A stretch of 64,000 nucleotides of DNA from Microbacterium allomyrinae (GCF_020682705.1 NZ_JAGTTN010000002.1:1-64000), one strand, 5' to 3'. Counted from the stretch's first letter, positions 12,776-22,838 are shown. Program-made: numbers and translations. Notes: generated by a model not told the origin, from the sequence alone.

Positions 12776-13644
12776 CCGATCTCGAGAACACCGAGGGGGT
12801 GCGGCTGCAGAAGGTGCTCGCGAACGCCGGAGTTGCGTCGCGGCGGGTCGCCGAGCAGCTCATCGTCGAGGGACGGGTGCGGGTCAACGGCACGGTCGTG
12901 ACCGAGCTCGGCTCGCGCATCGATCCCGAGAACGACCTCGTCGACGTCGACGGCACCGCGGTTCAGCTCGATCAGTCCAAGCGATACGTCATGCTGAACA
13001 AGCCCACCGGCGTTGTCAGTTCGATGAAGGACGACCGCGGCCGCCCCGACCTCCGCCGGTTCACGAAGGACTGGGAGGAGCGCCTCTACAACGTCGGCCG
13101 ATTGGATGCCGAGACCAGCGGACTGCTGGTGCTGACCAACGACGGTGAACTCGCGCACGTGCTCGCCCACCCGTCGTTCGGCGTGACGAAGGTCTACATC
13201 GCCAAGGTCGAAGGACGCGTCACACCGCAGACGATCCAGAAGCTGACACGGGGGATCGAGCTGGAGGATGGTCACATCGCCGCCGACAAGGCGCGACTGC
13301 TTTCCACGTCGGCGGGGTCGGCGGCCGGCGAGTCGGAGGCAGGCGAGAGCGAGTCTCTCGTCGAGCTCACGCTGCATTCCGGCCGCAACCGCATCGTGCG
13401 CCGCATGATGGCGGAAGTCGGCCATCCGGTCGTAGAACTGGTGCGCAGGCAGTTCGGGCCGCTGCACCTGGGAACGCTGCCAGCCGGACGGGCGCGCGAG
13501 TTGACTAAAGTGGAGCGGGGCGCTCTGCTGACTCTCGCGCGCCGCGCGACTTCCTCTTCGGCAGACGATGCCCCCGACACCCGTGACAGCGATCCGACTG
13601 CGCGGGGTGACGTGCCCTCCTCACGGGGCGAACAGGAGAAGTAA
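12772..13644 (+). CDS. rluB: 23S rRNA pseudouridine synthase (RluB/RsuA family)
   Basis: A 290-aa enzyme with an N-terminal S4 domain (VRLQKVLANAGVASRRVAEQ) and the RsuA/RluB/E/F catalytic domain. The catalytic Asp lies in NVGRLDAETSGLLVLTNDG; KVYIAKVEGRVT and LHSGRNRIVRRM are family signatures. It probably makes Psi2605-equivalent in 23S rRNA. A disordered C-terminal tail rich in Ser, Asp and Arg is added. The position after scpB is conserved in Gram-positives. Confidence 0.9.
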   Translation: MTDLENTEGVRLQKVLANAGVASRRVAEQLIVEGRVRVNGTVVTELGSRIDPENDLVDVDGTAVQLDQSKRYVMLNKPTGVVSSMKDDRGRPDLRRFTKDWEERLYNVGRLDAETSGLLVLTNDGELAHVLAHPSFGVTKVYIAKVEGRVTPQTIQKLTRGIELEDGHIAADKARLLSTSAGSAAGESEAGESESLVELTLHSGRNRIVRRMMAEVGHPVVELVRRQFGPLHLGTLPAGRARELTKVERGALLTLARRATSSSADDAPDTRDSDPTARGDVPSSRGEQEK

Positions 13645-14799
13645 GTGACCGATTCGACGCCGGCTTCCGCGCGCATGCCCGCGCGGGCACGCGTCGCCGA
13701 GGCGAGCCTCGCGCCTCGCGTCCAGGGAACGGTTCGCATCGTCGGCGCGGGACTCCTCGGCGCCAGCATCGGGCATGCACTCACCGCGCGCGGCGTGGAC
13801 GTCGCGCTCGATGACAGCTCGCCCGCCCAGCTGCGGCTTGCGATCGACTACGGCGCGGGGCGTCGGGCCCTGGATGACGATGAGCCGGTGCTCGTCGTCG
13901 TGGCGGTTCCGCCCGACGTGACGGCCGACGTGATCGAACGGGAGCTGAAGCTGCACCCGCTCGCGGTCGTCACCGACGTGGCGAGCGTCAAGCTCGAGCC
14001 GTTGCGAGCGCTGCGTGCGCGTGGTGTCGATCTGACCCATTACATCGGCTCGCATCCGCTCGCGGGGCGAGAGCGCGGCGGCGCCATCTCGGCGCGCGCC
14101 GACATCTTCATCGGCAGGCCCTGGGTGGTGTGCCGCGACGAAGAGACGCCGTCGGCCGACCTCGCGCTCGTCGAGGCGCTCGCGCTCGAACTCGGTGCGA
14201 CGCCGATCGAGATGACGCCCGAGGACCACGACCGCTCGGTCGCGCTGGTGTCGCACGTGCCGCAGCTGATGGCGAGTCTGCTCGCGGGCCGCTTCGTGGA
14301 CGCCCCTGAAGGGTCGCTGCGTCTCGCCGGTCAGGGAGTGCGCGACACGACGCGGATCGCGGCGTCCGCCCCCGAGCTGTGGGTGCAGATCCTCGGAGCG
14401 AACGCACAACCCGTGGTCGATGTGCTCGACCGTCTGGCCGATGATCTGAACGCCGTGGCCGATGCGCTGCGCGCTCCGGACGCGCCCGGTGCACGCCGAG
14501 CCGTCGCCGACACCATCCGGCGCGGCAACGACGGAGTCGAAAGACTCCCCGGAAAGCACGGCCAGAACCGTCGCTTCGAGCAGGTCGTCGTCATGGTCGA
14601 CGACACGCCCGGCCAGCTGGGCCGGCTGTTCGGCGAGCTGGGAGAGCTCGCGGTGAACGTCGAAGACCTTCGACTCGAGCACTCACCCGGAGCACAGTTC
14701 GGCCTAGCCGAGATCAGCGTCGTGCCGAGTGCGGTCCGCCGCGCGGTCGATGGTCTGGAATCTCGGGGCTGGAAGATTGCGAGCACCACCAATGACTGA
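13645..14799 (+). CDS. tyrA: prephenate dehydrogenase with ACT domain
   Basis: A 384-aa NAD(P)-dependent enzyme of tyrosine biosynthesis (prephenate to 4-hydroxyphenylpyruvate). The Rossmann motif [14 protein letters not shown] lies near residue 36; substrate-binding DVASVK and [12 protein letters not shown] follow. The C-terminal part ([20 protein letters not shown]) is an ACT domain, likely for feedback by tyrosine. GTG starts directly after the rluB stop codon, and the stop overlaps cmk by 8 bp. Confidence 0.92.
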   Translation: MTDSTPASARMPARARVAEASLAPRVQGTVRIVGAGLLGASIGHALTARGVDVALDDSSPAQLRLAIDYGAGRRALDDDEPVLVVVAVPPDVTADVIERELKLHPLAVVTDVASVKLEPLRALRARGVDLTHYIGSHPLAGRERGGAISARADIFIGRPWVVCRDEETPSADLALVEALALELGATPIEMTPEDHDRSVALVSHVPQLMASLLAGRFVDAPEGSLRLAGQGVRDTTRIAASAPELWVQILGANAQPVVDVLDRLADDLNAVADALRAPDAPGARRAVADTIRRGNDGVERLPGKHGQNRRFEQVVVMVDDTPGQLGRLFGELGELAVNVEDLRLEHSPGAQFGLAEISVVPSAVRRAVDGLESRGWKIASTTND

Positions 14800-15553
14800 C
14801 TCTTCGCCCGAATCGGTGACCGAGGACGGTGCACCCGTCGGATCCGCCCCCGTGATCGTCGCGATCGACGGCCCCGCGGGCAGCGGCAAGTCGAGCGTCT
14901 CGAAGCAGGTGGCGCGCCGCCTCGGCTACGGCTACCTCGACACCGGCGCCGCATATCGGGCACTCGCCTGGCACGCGCTCGAGCACGGCATCGACACATC
15001 GGATGCGGCATCCGTTCTCGACGTCGCGGGTGATTTCGACTACTCGATCTCGCTGGACCCCGACTCGTACTGGGTGCGGGTGGGCGCGACCGATGTGACC
15101 GAGGCGATCCGCGACCCCCGTGTGACGGATGCCGTCAGCGGCGTCGCCCGCGTGCCGGTGGTGCGCCAGACGGTCAACGCCCTGTTTCGCGCGCTCGTGG
15201 CGGAGTCCCGGCGTGCCGGCGTCGTCATCGAAGGCCGCGACATCACCACCGTCGTCGCGCCCGATGCGCCCGTGCGCATCCTCTTGACCGCCGCGCCCGA
15301 GGTGCGGGCGGCACGTCGCAGCGCGGAGGTGACCACGCAGGACGCGGCGGCCGTCGCCGCAGCACTCCACAAGCGCGACACCTCCGATTCGGCCGTCGTC
15401 GACTTCCTCACCGCCGCACCCGGCGTCGAGGTCGTGGACTCGACCGACCTAGATTTCGATCAGACCGTGGACGCCGTGCTCGGCGTGATCCGCGGGGCGC
15501 TGCCCCGGGCCACGGCCGATCCTGTTCAGACGGGAGCCCGAAATGGCATCTGA
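14792..15553 (+). CDS. cmk: cytidylate kinase
   Basis: A 253-aa (d)CMP kinase. Walker A is [10 protein letters not shown] (residues 26-35), followed by [12 protein letters not shown] and [16 protein letters not shown], both diagnostic. It converts CMP and dCMP to the diphosphates. ATG at 14792 sits within the end of tyrA. It runs directly into der with an 11-bp overlap, the conserved tyrA-cmk-der order of Actinobacteria. Confidence 0.95.
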   Translation: MTDSSPESVTEDGAPVGSAPVIVAIDGPAGSGKSSVSKQVARRLGYGYLDTGAAYRALAWHALEHGIDTSDAASVLDVAGDFDYSISLDPDSYWVRVGATDVTEAIRDPRVTDAVSGVARVPVVRQTVNALFRALVAESRRAGVVIEGRDITTVVAPDAPVRILLTAAPEVRAARRSAEVTTQDAAAVAAALHKRDTSDSAVVDFLTAAPGVEVVDSTDLDFDQTVDAVLGVIRGALPRATADPVQTGARNGI

Positions 15554-17084
15554 CAACCGCGAATTCGAATTCGCAGACGACTACGACGACGATGACAATC
15601 TCGTCGAGAACCTCGCCGAGATCGACGACACCCTCGCCGACCAGCGTGCAGCCGCCCTGCGCGCAGGTCTCGAGGACTACGACCTCGATCCCGATGACGC
15701 GGCTCTGCTCGAGGGACTCGTCCACGGCGAGGACGGCATCGAGTTTCTGCCGGCACTTCCCGTGGTCGCGATCGTCGGGCGCCCGAACGTGGGCAAGTCC
15801 GCGCTCGTGAACCGCATCCTCGGTCGGCGCGAGGCCGTCGTCGAAGATACCCCGGGAGTCACGCGCGACCGCGTCACCTACAAGGCCGAGTGGATGGATC
15901 GCCGCTTCTCGCTCGTCGACACCGGCGGCTGGGAGCCGGACGCACGCGGTATCGACCGTTCGGTCGCCGCCCAGGCGGAGATCGCCATCGACCTGTGCGA
16001 CGTCGTGCTCTTCGTCGTCGACGCGATGGTGGGTGCGACGTCCACGGACGAGCACGTCGTGAAGATGCTCCGCAAGAGCGGTAAGCCCGTCTTCCTCGTC
16101 GCGAACAAGATCGACGACGCCCGCCACGAGCCCGAGGCGGCTGCGCTGTGGAACCTCGGACTCGGCGAGCCGTACCCGGTCTCCGCCATCCACGGCCGTG
16201 GGGTCGCCGACCTCCTCGACCACATGATGAAGGTGCTGCCCGACGTTTCGGCGGTCGCCAAGCACGAGATCGGCGGCCCGCGCCGCGTCGCGATCCTCGG
16301 GCGCCCGAACGTGGGCAAGTCGTCGCTGCTGAACAAGGCGGCCGGCGAGGAGCGCGTGGTCGTGAACGAGCTCGCCGGCACCACGCGTGACCCCGTCGAC
16401 GAGGTCGTCGAGGTCGGTGGCAAGCTGTGGCGCTTCGTCGACACCGCCGGCATCCGCCGCCGCGTGCACCTGCAGCAGGGTGCCGACTTCTATGCGTCGC
16501 TGCGCACCTCCACCGCGCTCGAGAAGGCCGAAGTCGCCGTCGTCGTGCTCGATGTGAGCGAGCCGGTGAGCGAGCAGGACGTGCGAATCATCGACCTCGT
16601 GCTCGAGTCGGGCCGTGCTCTCGTGCTGGCGTTCAACAAATGGGACCGCCTCAACGACGACGACATGGAAGACATCGATCGCCGTCGTTATCTCGAGCGC
16701 GAGATCGAGCAGGACCTCGCACACGTGGCGTGGGCACCGCGCGTGAACATCTCGGCGCGCACCGGTCGCCACCTCGACAAGCTCGTCCCGGCGCTCGAGA
16801 CGGCGCTCGACTCGTGGGATCAGCGCATCTCGACCGGCAAGTTCAACGCGTTCCTTTCCGAGCTCGTGGCAGAGCATCCGCACCCGCTGCGCGGTGGCAA
16901 GCAGCCGCGCATCCTGTTCGGCACCCAGGCATCGACGCGTCCGCCGACATTCGTGCTGTTCACGACCGGTTTCCTCGACCCGGGCTACCGTCGCTTCATC
17001 CAGCGGCGCCTGCGCGAGCTGTACGGCTTCGAAGGCACGCCGATCGTGCTCAACATGCGGGTGCGCGAGCGCCGGCAGCGCTGA
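15543..17084 (+). CDS. der: ribosome biogenesis GTPase Der
   Basis: A 513-aa tandem GTPase for 50S assembly. Two G domains are visible, with P-loops GRPNVGKS at residues 79-86 and 253-260, each followed by G2 Thr ([16 protein letters not shown]), G3 (VDTGGWE, VDTAGIR) and G4 ([14 protein letters not shown]). A KH-like domain closes the protein. The N-terminus carries about 70 extra acidic residues, common in Actinobacteria. A terminator follows at once, ending the cluster. Confidence 0.96.
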   Translation: MASDNREFEFADDYDDDDNLVENLAEIDDTLADQRAAALRAGLEDYDLDPDDAALLEGLVHGEDGIEFLPALPVVAIVGRPNVGKSALVNRILGRREAVVEDTPGVTRDRVTYKAEWMDRRFSLVDTGGWEPDARGIDRSVAAQAEIAIDLCDVVLFVVDAMVGATSTDEHVVKMLRKSGKPVFLVANKIDDARHEPEAAALWNLGLGEPYPVSAIHGRGVADLLDHMMKVLPDVSAVAKHEIGGPRRVAILGRPNVGKSSLLNKAAGEERVVVNELAGTTRDPVDEVVEVGGKLWRFVDTAGIRRRVHLQQGADFYASLRTSTALEKAEVAVVVLDVSEPVSEQDVRIIDLVLESGRALVLAFNKWDRLNDDDMEDIDRRRYLEREIEQDLAHVAWAPRVNISARTGRHLDKLVPALETALDSWDQRISTGKFNAFLSELVAEHPHPLRGGKQPRILFGTQASTRPPTFVLFTTGFLDPGYRRFIQRRLRELYGFEGTPIVLNMRVRERRQR

Positions 17085-17090
17085 CGAAAC

Positions 17091-17120
17091 GGGTGAGGGA
17101 TGCCGCGGCATCCCTCACCC
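17091..17120. terminator. bidirectional terminator after der
   Basis: A perfect 14-bp stem (GGGTGAGGGATGCC and its complement) with a two-base loop lies between der and the convergent GNAT gene, followed by GCTTCTTCTC. It probably ends both transcripts. Confidence 0.85.
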
Positions 17121-17128
17121 GCTTCTTC

Positions 17129-17545
17129 TCAGGTCGGTGTGCGCGCCGGACGCACCATCGCGGTCTCATCGGGCTCGGCGAAGCCGAACCCCCGGTATAG
17201 ACCGTGCGCATCGCCTGTGAACAGGATCCAGCGCATATCGGACCCGGGACCGTCGTCGATCATGAGTCGAAGCAGGCGCTTGCCGAGTCCCTGACCGCGG
17301 TGCTCCGACAGGACGAAGACATCGGCGAGGTACGCGAAGCCGACCCCGTCCGACACCGCTCGGGCGAAGCCGACCAGCTCGCCTGTGTCGCGCGAGTACG
17401 CCCCGACCACACGCCACGCGTTCCGCACCTGGGTCTCGACCTGGTCGCGTGTGCGCCAGCGTCCCCAGTAGGCCTCGGTCGAAAGCCAGGCCCACACCGC
17501 GTCGAGCTGGATGCGGGACGGGTCGTCGTCGAGGTCGTAGGTCAC
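17129..17545 (-). CDS. GNAT family N-acetyltransferase
   Basis: A 138-aa single-domain GNAT. The acetyl-CoA loop motif is VLSEHRGQGLGKRLLRLMI (R/Q-x-x-G-x-G), preceded by FAYLADVFV and followed by the C-terminal YRGFGF motif. Such proteins acetylate small amines or peptides; the substrate is unknown. It converges on der and shares its terminator. Upstream (17546-17806) lies a 261-bp spacer to the divergent NUDIX gene in which no gene is seen. Confidence 0.85.
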   Translation of the reverse strand: MTYDLDDDPSRIQLDAVWAWLSTEAYWGRWRTRDQVETQVRNAWRVVGAYSRDTGELVGFARAVSDGVGFAYLADVFVLSEHRGQGLGKRLLRLMIDDGPGSDMRWILFTGDAHGLYRGFGFAEPDETAMVRPARTPT

Positions 17546-17806
17546 CCCGCCATTGTCGCCGGTCGGTCCCGGTCCGGTGCGATTGCCGCGGCAGTCCGCC
17601 TGTGCAGCTGTGGCTCGCCCCGCCCTGCCCCGATCTTCGCTGAGTGCGAGTGCGCGCCCGAGCTCGCCTCGCGGCCGCCTTCCGCGCCCTCCATGCGGGC
17701 ACGCGCACGCCCGGTGCCTGGTGATGGCTACCGCCGCGGGTGACGCCGCATTTCAGCGGAGATCGGCCGGAGCGACGTGTGCACGGCGGTGTGAAAGGCT
17801 GACAGC

Positions 17807-18730
17807 GTGACGATCCAACCCCCCGCCCCCGGCGAACCGCGGCGCCCGCACGGACCTCGCGACCCGGGCGACGCGTGGGTGGTCGCACCGACGGGAGAGC
17901 GGTACTGGGGCAGGTTCGGCGCCGCGGGCCTGCTTGCCGTCGACCCCGATCACGGCGTACTGCTGCAGCACCGCGTCTCGTGGAGCCACTTCGGCGACAC
18001 CTGGGCGCTTCCCGGCGGTGCGCGCCACGAGGGCGAGTCGGCGAGCGATGGCGCGCTGCGCGAAGCGGCGGAGGAGGCGGGTGTTCCAGGTGCCGCGATC
18101 CGGCCGCGTCTGCTCAGCGTTCTCGACCTCGGGTACTGGAGCTACACCACTCTCGTGGGCGATGTGGTCGAGTCTTTCGAGGCGACGATCAGCGATCCGG
18201 AGAGTCACGAGCTGGCGTGGGTTGCGGCGGATGACGTGGCGCGGTATCCCCTTCATCCGGGATTCGCCGCGTCGTGGGAGCAGCTGCGCCCGCTTCTGGA
18301 AATCCGCCCGGCAGTGGTCGTCGACGTCGCGAACGTCATGGGATCGGTCCCCGACGGGTGGTGGCGCGACCGTGCCGGTGCCGCCGAGAAGCTGATCCGC
18401 CGCCTCGCGACGCTCGCCGACCGTGGCATCGCCGCCGCCGCCCTCGATCTGCCCGAGCACATCTGGTTTCCCGAGTGGACGGCCGTCGTCGAAGGTCAGG
18501 CGCGCGATGCCGCGGGGGCATCGGGCGTCGATGTGGTGCGGGCACCGGCATCCGGAGACGACGCCGTCTTCGCCGCCACCGTGCGGCTCGTCGCGGAGGG
18601 ACGTGCCGTCACCGTCGTCACGAGCGATCGTGAGCTTGCGGCGCGAACGAGCGCCCTGACTCCTTCGACGGTAGGTGCACCCGGAGTGGCCGTGCGAGGC
18701 GTACGCTGGCTGCTCGATCTGCTCGGCTGA
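17807..18730 (+). CDS. NUDIX hydrolase fused to a NYN/PIN-like domain
   Basis: A 307-aa protein. The first half is a NUDIX domain (WALPGGARHEGESASDGAL then REAAEEAG). The second half (from about residue 165) begins VVVDVANVMGS and ends with SGDDAVFAA and VVTSDRELAART, the acidic motifs of NYN/YacP-type ribonucleases. It may couple nucleotide clean-up with RNA cleavage; this is inference from domains. GTG start. It stands alone, convergent with the MFS gene 21 bp downstream. Confidence 0.75.
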   Translation: MTIQPPAPGEPRRPHGPRDPGDAWVVAPTGERYWGRFGAAGLLAVDPDHGVLLQHRVSWSHFGDTWALPGGARHEGESASDGALREAAEEAGVPGAAIRPRLLSVLDLGYWSYTTLVGDVVESFEATISDPESHELAWVAADDVARYPLHPGFAASWEQLRPLLEIRPAVVVDVANVMGSVPDGWWRDRAGAAEKLIRRLATLADRGIAAAALDLPEHIWFPEWTAVVEGQARDAAGASGVDVVRAPASGDDAVFAATVRLVAEGRAVTVVTSDRELAARTSALTPSTVGAPGVAVRGVRWLLDLLG

Positions 18731-18751
18731 TCCTCCGACCCGGGTCGTGGA

Positions 18752-20242
18752 TCAGTGCGCGAGGATCGCGCCCGCTTCGTCGTCGGAGGTCTCGGCCGGC
18801 TTGCGGACGAAGCACGCGAGGACGACGGCGACCGAAGCGACGAGCGCGCCCACCAGGAACGCGTTGTGCACGCCTGCCGCGGTGGTCGCCGAGGCATCGG
18901 CTCCGGACTGCAGCTGCGCGGTCGCGGTCACCGTCATGAGGGTCACGAACAACGCCGTGCCGGCGGCCCCGGCCACCTGCTGGATCGTGCCGACGATCGC
19001 GCTTCCGTGCGGGTACAGCGGTCTGGGCAGCGAGCCGAGCGCAGATGTCATCAGCGGCGTGAAGACGAAGCCGAGACCCAGGTTGAGCGCCATGTGCACC
19101 GCGACGATCCAGATGATCGGAGTGGCCGTGTCGAACGTGGTCATGCCCCAGAGCGCGGCGGCCGCGACCGCCATGCCCGGGATGACGAGCGGCGTCGGAC
19201 CGTACCGGTCGAACAGCGAGCCGACGATCGGAGCGATGGCGCCCATCAGGATGCCGCCGGGGAGCATCATGAGGCCGATGGTGAGCGTATCGAGCCCGAG
19301 CACCTGCTGCAGGTAGATCGGCAGCAGGATGAGCGAACCGAACAGGGCGGCCATCAAGACGGCGACGAGCACGACCGCCAGGCTGAACGATCGTGAACGG
19401 AAGGTGCGCAGGTCCAGCAGTGCGGAGTCGGTGCGCTGCAGCTGTAGCTGGCGCAGCACGAAGGCGATGAGGGCGAGCGACCCGACGACGAGGGGGATCC
19501 ACACCGGGATCAGCGCGTGCCCGGTCGCCGCTTCGCCGATCGAGCTGAGCCCGAAGATCAGGCCTCCGAAGGCGAATGCGGAAAGCACCACCGACAGGAC
19601 GTCGAAGCGCACGTCGTGAGTCTCGGTGACGTTGCGCACCCAGATCGCACCGAGCACCAGCGCGAGCAGAGCGATCGGCAGGACGAGCCAGAACAGCCAG
19701 CGCCAGTCGAGCGCCGACAGGATGATGCCCGAGACGGTCGGGCCGATGGCCGGGGCGACGGCGATGACGATCGAGATGACCCCCATCATCCGGCCGCGGT
19801 GTGTTGCCGGCACGACGGTGAGCACGGTCGTGAAAAGCAGCGGCATCATGATCGCGGTACCCGAAGCCTGCACGATGCGCCCGGCGAGCAGCATCTCGAA
19901 GCCGGGTGCGAGGGCGGCGATCAGCGTTCCGATCGCGAACAGTGTCATCGCGGCGAGATACACGCGGCGCAGCGGGAACCTCTCGAGCAGATATCCCGTG
20001 AGCGGAATCACGATCGCCATCGTGAGAAGGAAGCCCGTGGTGAGCCACTGAGCGGTTGCGGCTGTGATCTGCAGATCGGCCATGAGGCTCGGCAGGGCGA
20101 CGCCCATGATCGTCTCGTTGAGGATCACGACGAACGCCGAGGCGACGAGGAGGGCGATGACCGGACCGGTACGGCGGGCAGGGGCGACCACCGGTGCGGC
20201 GGGGAGCGAGGTGAGCGTGGGCGGCTGCTGTTCGAGCGTCAC
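18752..20242 (-). CDS. MFS multidrug exporter (DHA2 type)
   Basis: A 496-aa membrane protein with about 14 hydrophobic segments and the DHA2 signatures LNETIMGVALPSLM (TM1) and WLTTGFLLTMAIVIPLTGYL. It probably extrudes drugs or toxic compounds with protons. The frame is open to 20332, but the upstream 30 residues are Arg-rich and implausible; GTG at 20242, just before the first membrane segment, is chosen. It is divergent from a TetR regulator, across a 134-bp region with two inverted repeats, so repression by that regulator is likely. Confidence 0.88.
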   Translation of the reverse strand: MTLEQQPPTLTSLPAAPVVAPARRTGPVIALLVASAFVVILNETIMGVALPSLMADLQITAATAQWLTTGFLLTMAIVIPLTGYLLERFPLRRVYLAAMTLFAIGTLIAALAPGFEMLLAGRIVQASGTAIMMPLLFTTVLTVVPATHRGRMMGVISIVIAVAPAIGPTVSGIILSALDWRWLFWLVLPIALLALVLGAIWVRNVTETHDVRFDVLSVVLSAFAFGGLIFGLSSIGEAATGHALIPVWIPLVVGSLALIAFVLRQLQLQRTDSALLDLRTFRSRSFSLAVVLVAVLMAALFGSLILLPIYLQQVLGLDTLTIGLMMLPGGILMGAIAPIVGSLFDRYGPTPLVIPGMAVAAAALWGMTTFDTATPIIWIVAVHMALNLGLGFVFTPLMTSALGSLPRPLYPHGSAIVGTIQQVAGAAGTALFVTLMTVTATAQLQSGADASATTAAGVHNAFLVGALVASVAVVLACFVRKPAETSDDEAGAILAH

Positions 20243-20317
20243 GGGAGGCTTTCTGTGGGGTCGCGACGATGAGGACGCGCGGCGGCGAAGGCCGCGGGCG
20301 CGACGTCGAGCCGGGCG

Positions 20318-20348
20318 GATTGAATCAATCATATGGCAGTCTCTGCCA
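20318..20348. promoter_or_regulatory. TetR operator region
   Basis: Two inverted repeats lie between the divergent MFS and tetR genes: GATTGA-A-TCAATC at 20318-20330 and ATGGCAG-TCT-CTGCCAT at 20333-20349. A -10-like TAAACT (20364-20369) lies eight bases before the tetR GTG, placing the second palindrome over its -35 region. This is a good arrangement for autoregulated repression of both genes. Confidence 0.65.
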
Positions 20349-20376
20349 TGTTGGCTCAGAGTGTAAACTTCGGCTC

Positions 20377-21048
20377 GTGAATGAGGCAGCCGCTATCGCC
20401 CCGGAGAGTGAACATGTCGACGCGCCCGTGGGTCTACGCGAGCGGCGGCGCCGAGAGACCCTTCGGGAGGTGTCGGACGCCGCGATCGATCTGTTCGAAC
20501 GGCATGGCGTCCACGGCACCACCGTGGACGACATCGCCCACGCGGCGGGGATCTCGCAGCGAACGTTCTTCCGGTATTACCCGACCAAGGAGCACGCCCT
20601 CTTCGTGGACGACGAGGGCTTCGGGGCGGTGATGCGACGCACCGTGGCCGAGATCCGAGAGGGCGCGCCCGTCGTCTCGGCGCTCGAAGCTGGCTGGCTC
20701 CTCCTGTTCGACGACTTCGACCGGCGGCCCGAGGAGCACAGGCGTGCGCTGCGGGTGCGCCGACTCATCCAGAACGAGCCCTCGCTGCTCGCCCTCGCGC
20801 TCGCCAACGACGCGGAGCACGCCGACGAGCTGACCGCGGCAGCCGTGGAGGCCGCGGGTGCCGACGCCGATGTCCTCATCGCGAGAGCGGTCGTCGCTGC
20901 GGTCACCACGACCATCCGGCTTGCGTTCGACGAGTGGGCCCGTCGTGCCGAGGAGGGCACGCCTTCGAGCGCACGTGGCATATATCTGCAACTTCGGCGC
21001 GGCCTCGCGACCTACGCTGCGGAACTCGGCAGACCGCCCAGCTCATGA
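20377..21048 (+). CDS. TetR family transcriptional regulator
   Basis: A 223-aa regulator. The N-terminal helix-turn-helix is AAIDLFERHGVHGTTVDDIA followed by HAAGISQRTFFRYYPTKEHAL, typical of TetR. The C-terminal ligand-binding part is helical. Start GTG at 20377 lies just after a -10-like sequence, suggesting a leaderless mRNA. The divergent exporter gene is its probable target. Confidence 0.9.
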   Translation: MNEAAAIAPESEHVDAPVGLRERRRRETLREVSDAAIDLFERHGVHGTTVDDIAHAAGISQRTFFRYYPTKEHALFVDDEGFGAVMRRTVAEIREGAPVVSALEAGWLLLFDDFDRRPEEHRRALRVRRLIQNEPSLLALALANDAEHADELTAAAVEAAGADADVLIARAVVAAVTTTIRLAFDEWARRAEEGTPSSARGIYLQLRRGLATYAAELGRPPSS

Positions 21049-21093
21049 TCGGCGGGCGCTGCGCGGGACAGCAGGGGCCGTCGTCGCGCGCCG

Positions 21094-21471
21094 TCAGTCC
21101 TCGTCACGGCCTCGCAGCCGATCGAGGTCGCGTCGTTCGCGCTTGGTCGGTCGTCCGGCACCGCGGTCGCGCACGGGGACGAACGCCGTCAGTTCTCGAG
21201 GCAGCGGGGGAGGAGTGCGATCGTCGACCGCTTCTGCGGCGAGGGCGGCGCCCACGCGCTTGGAGATCGGCAGCTTGACGATCAGGATCCGGTCGAAGCC
21301 GTTGATCCGAACGCGCAACTCGTCGCCGGGACGCACCGGCTGGGCCGCCTTCGCCCGGTCGCCGTTCACGCGCACATGCCCGGCGCGGCATGCCGTCGTC
21401 GCGGCCGATCGGGTCTTGTAGACGCGGATGGCCCAAAGCCACGCGTCGACACGAGCGGAGGCATCGGTCAT
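21094..21471 (-). CDS. S4-domain RNA-binding protein (Hsp15-like)
   Basis: A 125-aa basic protein with an S4 fold: VDAWLWAIRVYKTRSAATTA then CRAGHVRVNGDRAKAAQPVR. The C-terminus is Arg-rich (GRPTKRERRDLDRLRG). It resembles Hsp15 (HslR), which binds stalled 50S subunits carrying peptidyl-tRNA. It overlaps the upstream YhhN-like gene by 4 bp (ATGA), so the two form an operon. Confidence 0.85.
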   Translation of the reverse strand: MTDASARVDAWLWAIRVYKTRSAATTACRAGHVRVNGDRAKAAQPVRPGDELRVRINGFDRILIVKLPISKRVGAALAAEAVDDRTPPPLPRELTAFVPVRDRGAGRPTKRERRDLDRLRGRDED

Positions 21472-22136
21472 GCGGTCACCTCCGCCACGCGACGTGCTCG
21501 CACGGCGATCAGAACGCCGGCAGCGATGAGGCCCTGACCGAGGCAGTAGGTGAGCATGACGAGCGGGCTCGTCCATTCGGGCATGGCTTCGGGAGTGAAG
21601 AGGCGGAATGCCAGGATCGTGTCGGACGCCAGGAAGAAGACCCCACCCCACGCGATGATCGGATGGCAGCGCGAAGCGCCGGCCGCCGTCAGCCCGAGCA
21701 CCAGCCCGTAGGCGGCGACGGGCACGAGGAGCCCGCCGAGCGCCGGCCACAGCACCGTGAGCAGCACCACCCACCAGGCGGCGAAGACGATGGACCACAC
21801 CGGCAGTCGCCGGATCGCGAGAACTCGCCAGAACAGCCAGATGTAGCAGAGGTGCGCGAGCCCGAACCAGAGCAGCATGAGGGGGACGGTCTCGAACTGC
21901 GGGAAGAATGTACTGGCACCGTCGCCCAGCCACGAGAGGGCAATCGCGACCACGAGCAGGGTGTGCGCGGCCGTCCATCTCGTCCCACGGGCTCCCCACG
22001 CCACGGCGACGGCGAGCAACGGCATGAGCGCGAGTTTGCTGGGCGCGGCGATCGTATCGGAGCCGACCGCGAGTGCGCCGACGTGCACGGCGGCGACCAC
22101 GATGTACGGGGCGAACCCGATCCAGAGCCGTGGCAT
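21468..22136 (-). CDS. YhhN family membrane protein (lysoplasmalogenase-like)
   Basis: A 222-aa protein with about eight membrane segments (for example WVVLLTVLWPALGGLLVPVA). It matches the YhhN/TMEM86 family, whose animal members hydrolyse lysoplasmalogen; bacterial activity is not established. ATG at 22136 is chosen because AGGAGG stands just upstream; the frame extends ten codons further. It is the first gene of a two-gene operon with the S4 protein. Confidence 0.8.
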   Translation of the reverse strand: MPRLWIGFAPYIVVAAVHVGALAVGSDTIAAPSKLALMPLLAVAVAWGARGTRWTAAHTLLVVAIALSWLGDGASTFFPQFETVPLMLLWFGLAHLCYIWLFWRVLAIRRLPVWSIVFAAWWVVLLTVLWPALGGLLVPVAAYGLVLGLTAAGASRCHPIIAWGGVFFLASDTILAFRLFTPEAMPEWTSPLVMLTYCLGQGLIAAGVLIAVRARRVAEVTA

Positions 22137-22250
22137 GATCCTCCTCGATTCGCGGGGCTTTGACATCGTCGCACGCCGCCGCAGCAGGCCATGACACGCG
22201 AGGGGACTGCCCCCGAATGCCCCTGGATGCCCCGGGGACCGCGTGACCGG

Positions 22251-22838
22251 TCAGGTCGTCAGATCGAGCGACATGATCGCGAGGTCGGGCCGGGGGCGCG
22301 CGACCTCACGGAAGCCGGCGCCTTCGAACGTCGAGACCACGCCGTGGAAGAGTTCGTTCGCCGGCTTCTTCGGCCCGCGCTCGGGGTCGCGGGGGTAGGC
22401 CTCGAGGACTCGCGCGCCGCAGCGGCGCGCGAAGTCGATCGCCGCGTCGAGCAGTTGCGCGTTCAATCCTTCGCGGCGATGCTCTTTGCGGACGACGAAA
22501 CAGCTCACCGCCCAGACGTCGGGGTCATCCCACTCCTCCTCGGAGTGGGAGGCGAAGTTCCGAGTGCGCGCGAGCCGTACCTGGCGTGTGCGCGGTCCGA
22601 CCCGCACCCAGCCCGCGGGCTCACCGTCGACGTAGGCGATCAGGGCGGGCGGCGGTCCGGCATCCACTTCGTCGTGAAGCATCGTCCGGCGCTCCTCGCG
22701 CGACGTCTTCTGCCATTCGGCGTTGGTGAGTGTCCACCACTGGCATTGGCAGCTGCGGCCGTCGCCGCCCCCGCTCAGTGCGTGCTCGGCGTCATCGAAG
22801 CGGTCGGCGGTGACGGGTTCGATGGTGATGTGCGCCAT
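22251..22838 (-). CDS. GNAT family N-acetyltransferase
   Basis: A 195-aa GNAT domain protein. CoA-binding segment: VSCFVVRKEHRREGLNAQLL, followed by AIDFARRCGARVLEAYPRDP and a late FEGAGFREV motif. The N-terminal CQCQWW motif marks a subgroup usually annotated as GNAT with unknown substrate. It is a single gene, facing away from tRNA-Pro. Confidence 0.85.
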   Translation of the reverse strand: MAHITIEPVTADRFDDAEHALSGGGDGRSCQCQWWTLTNAEWQKTSREERRTMLHDEVDAGPPPALIAYVDGEPAGWVRVGPRTRQVRLARTRNFASHSEEEWDDPDVWAVSCFVVRKEHRREGLNAQLLDAAIDFARRCGARVLEAYPRDPERGPKKPANELFHGVVSTFEGAGFREVARPRPDLAIMSLDLTT

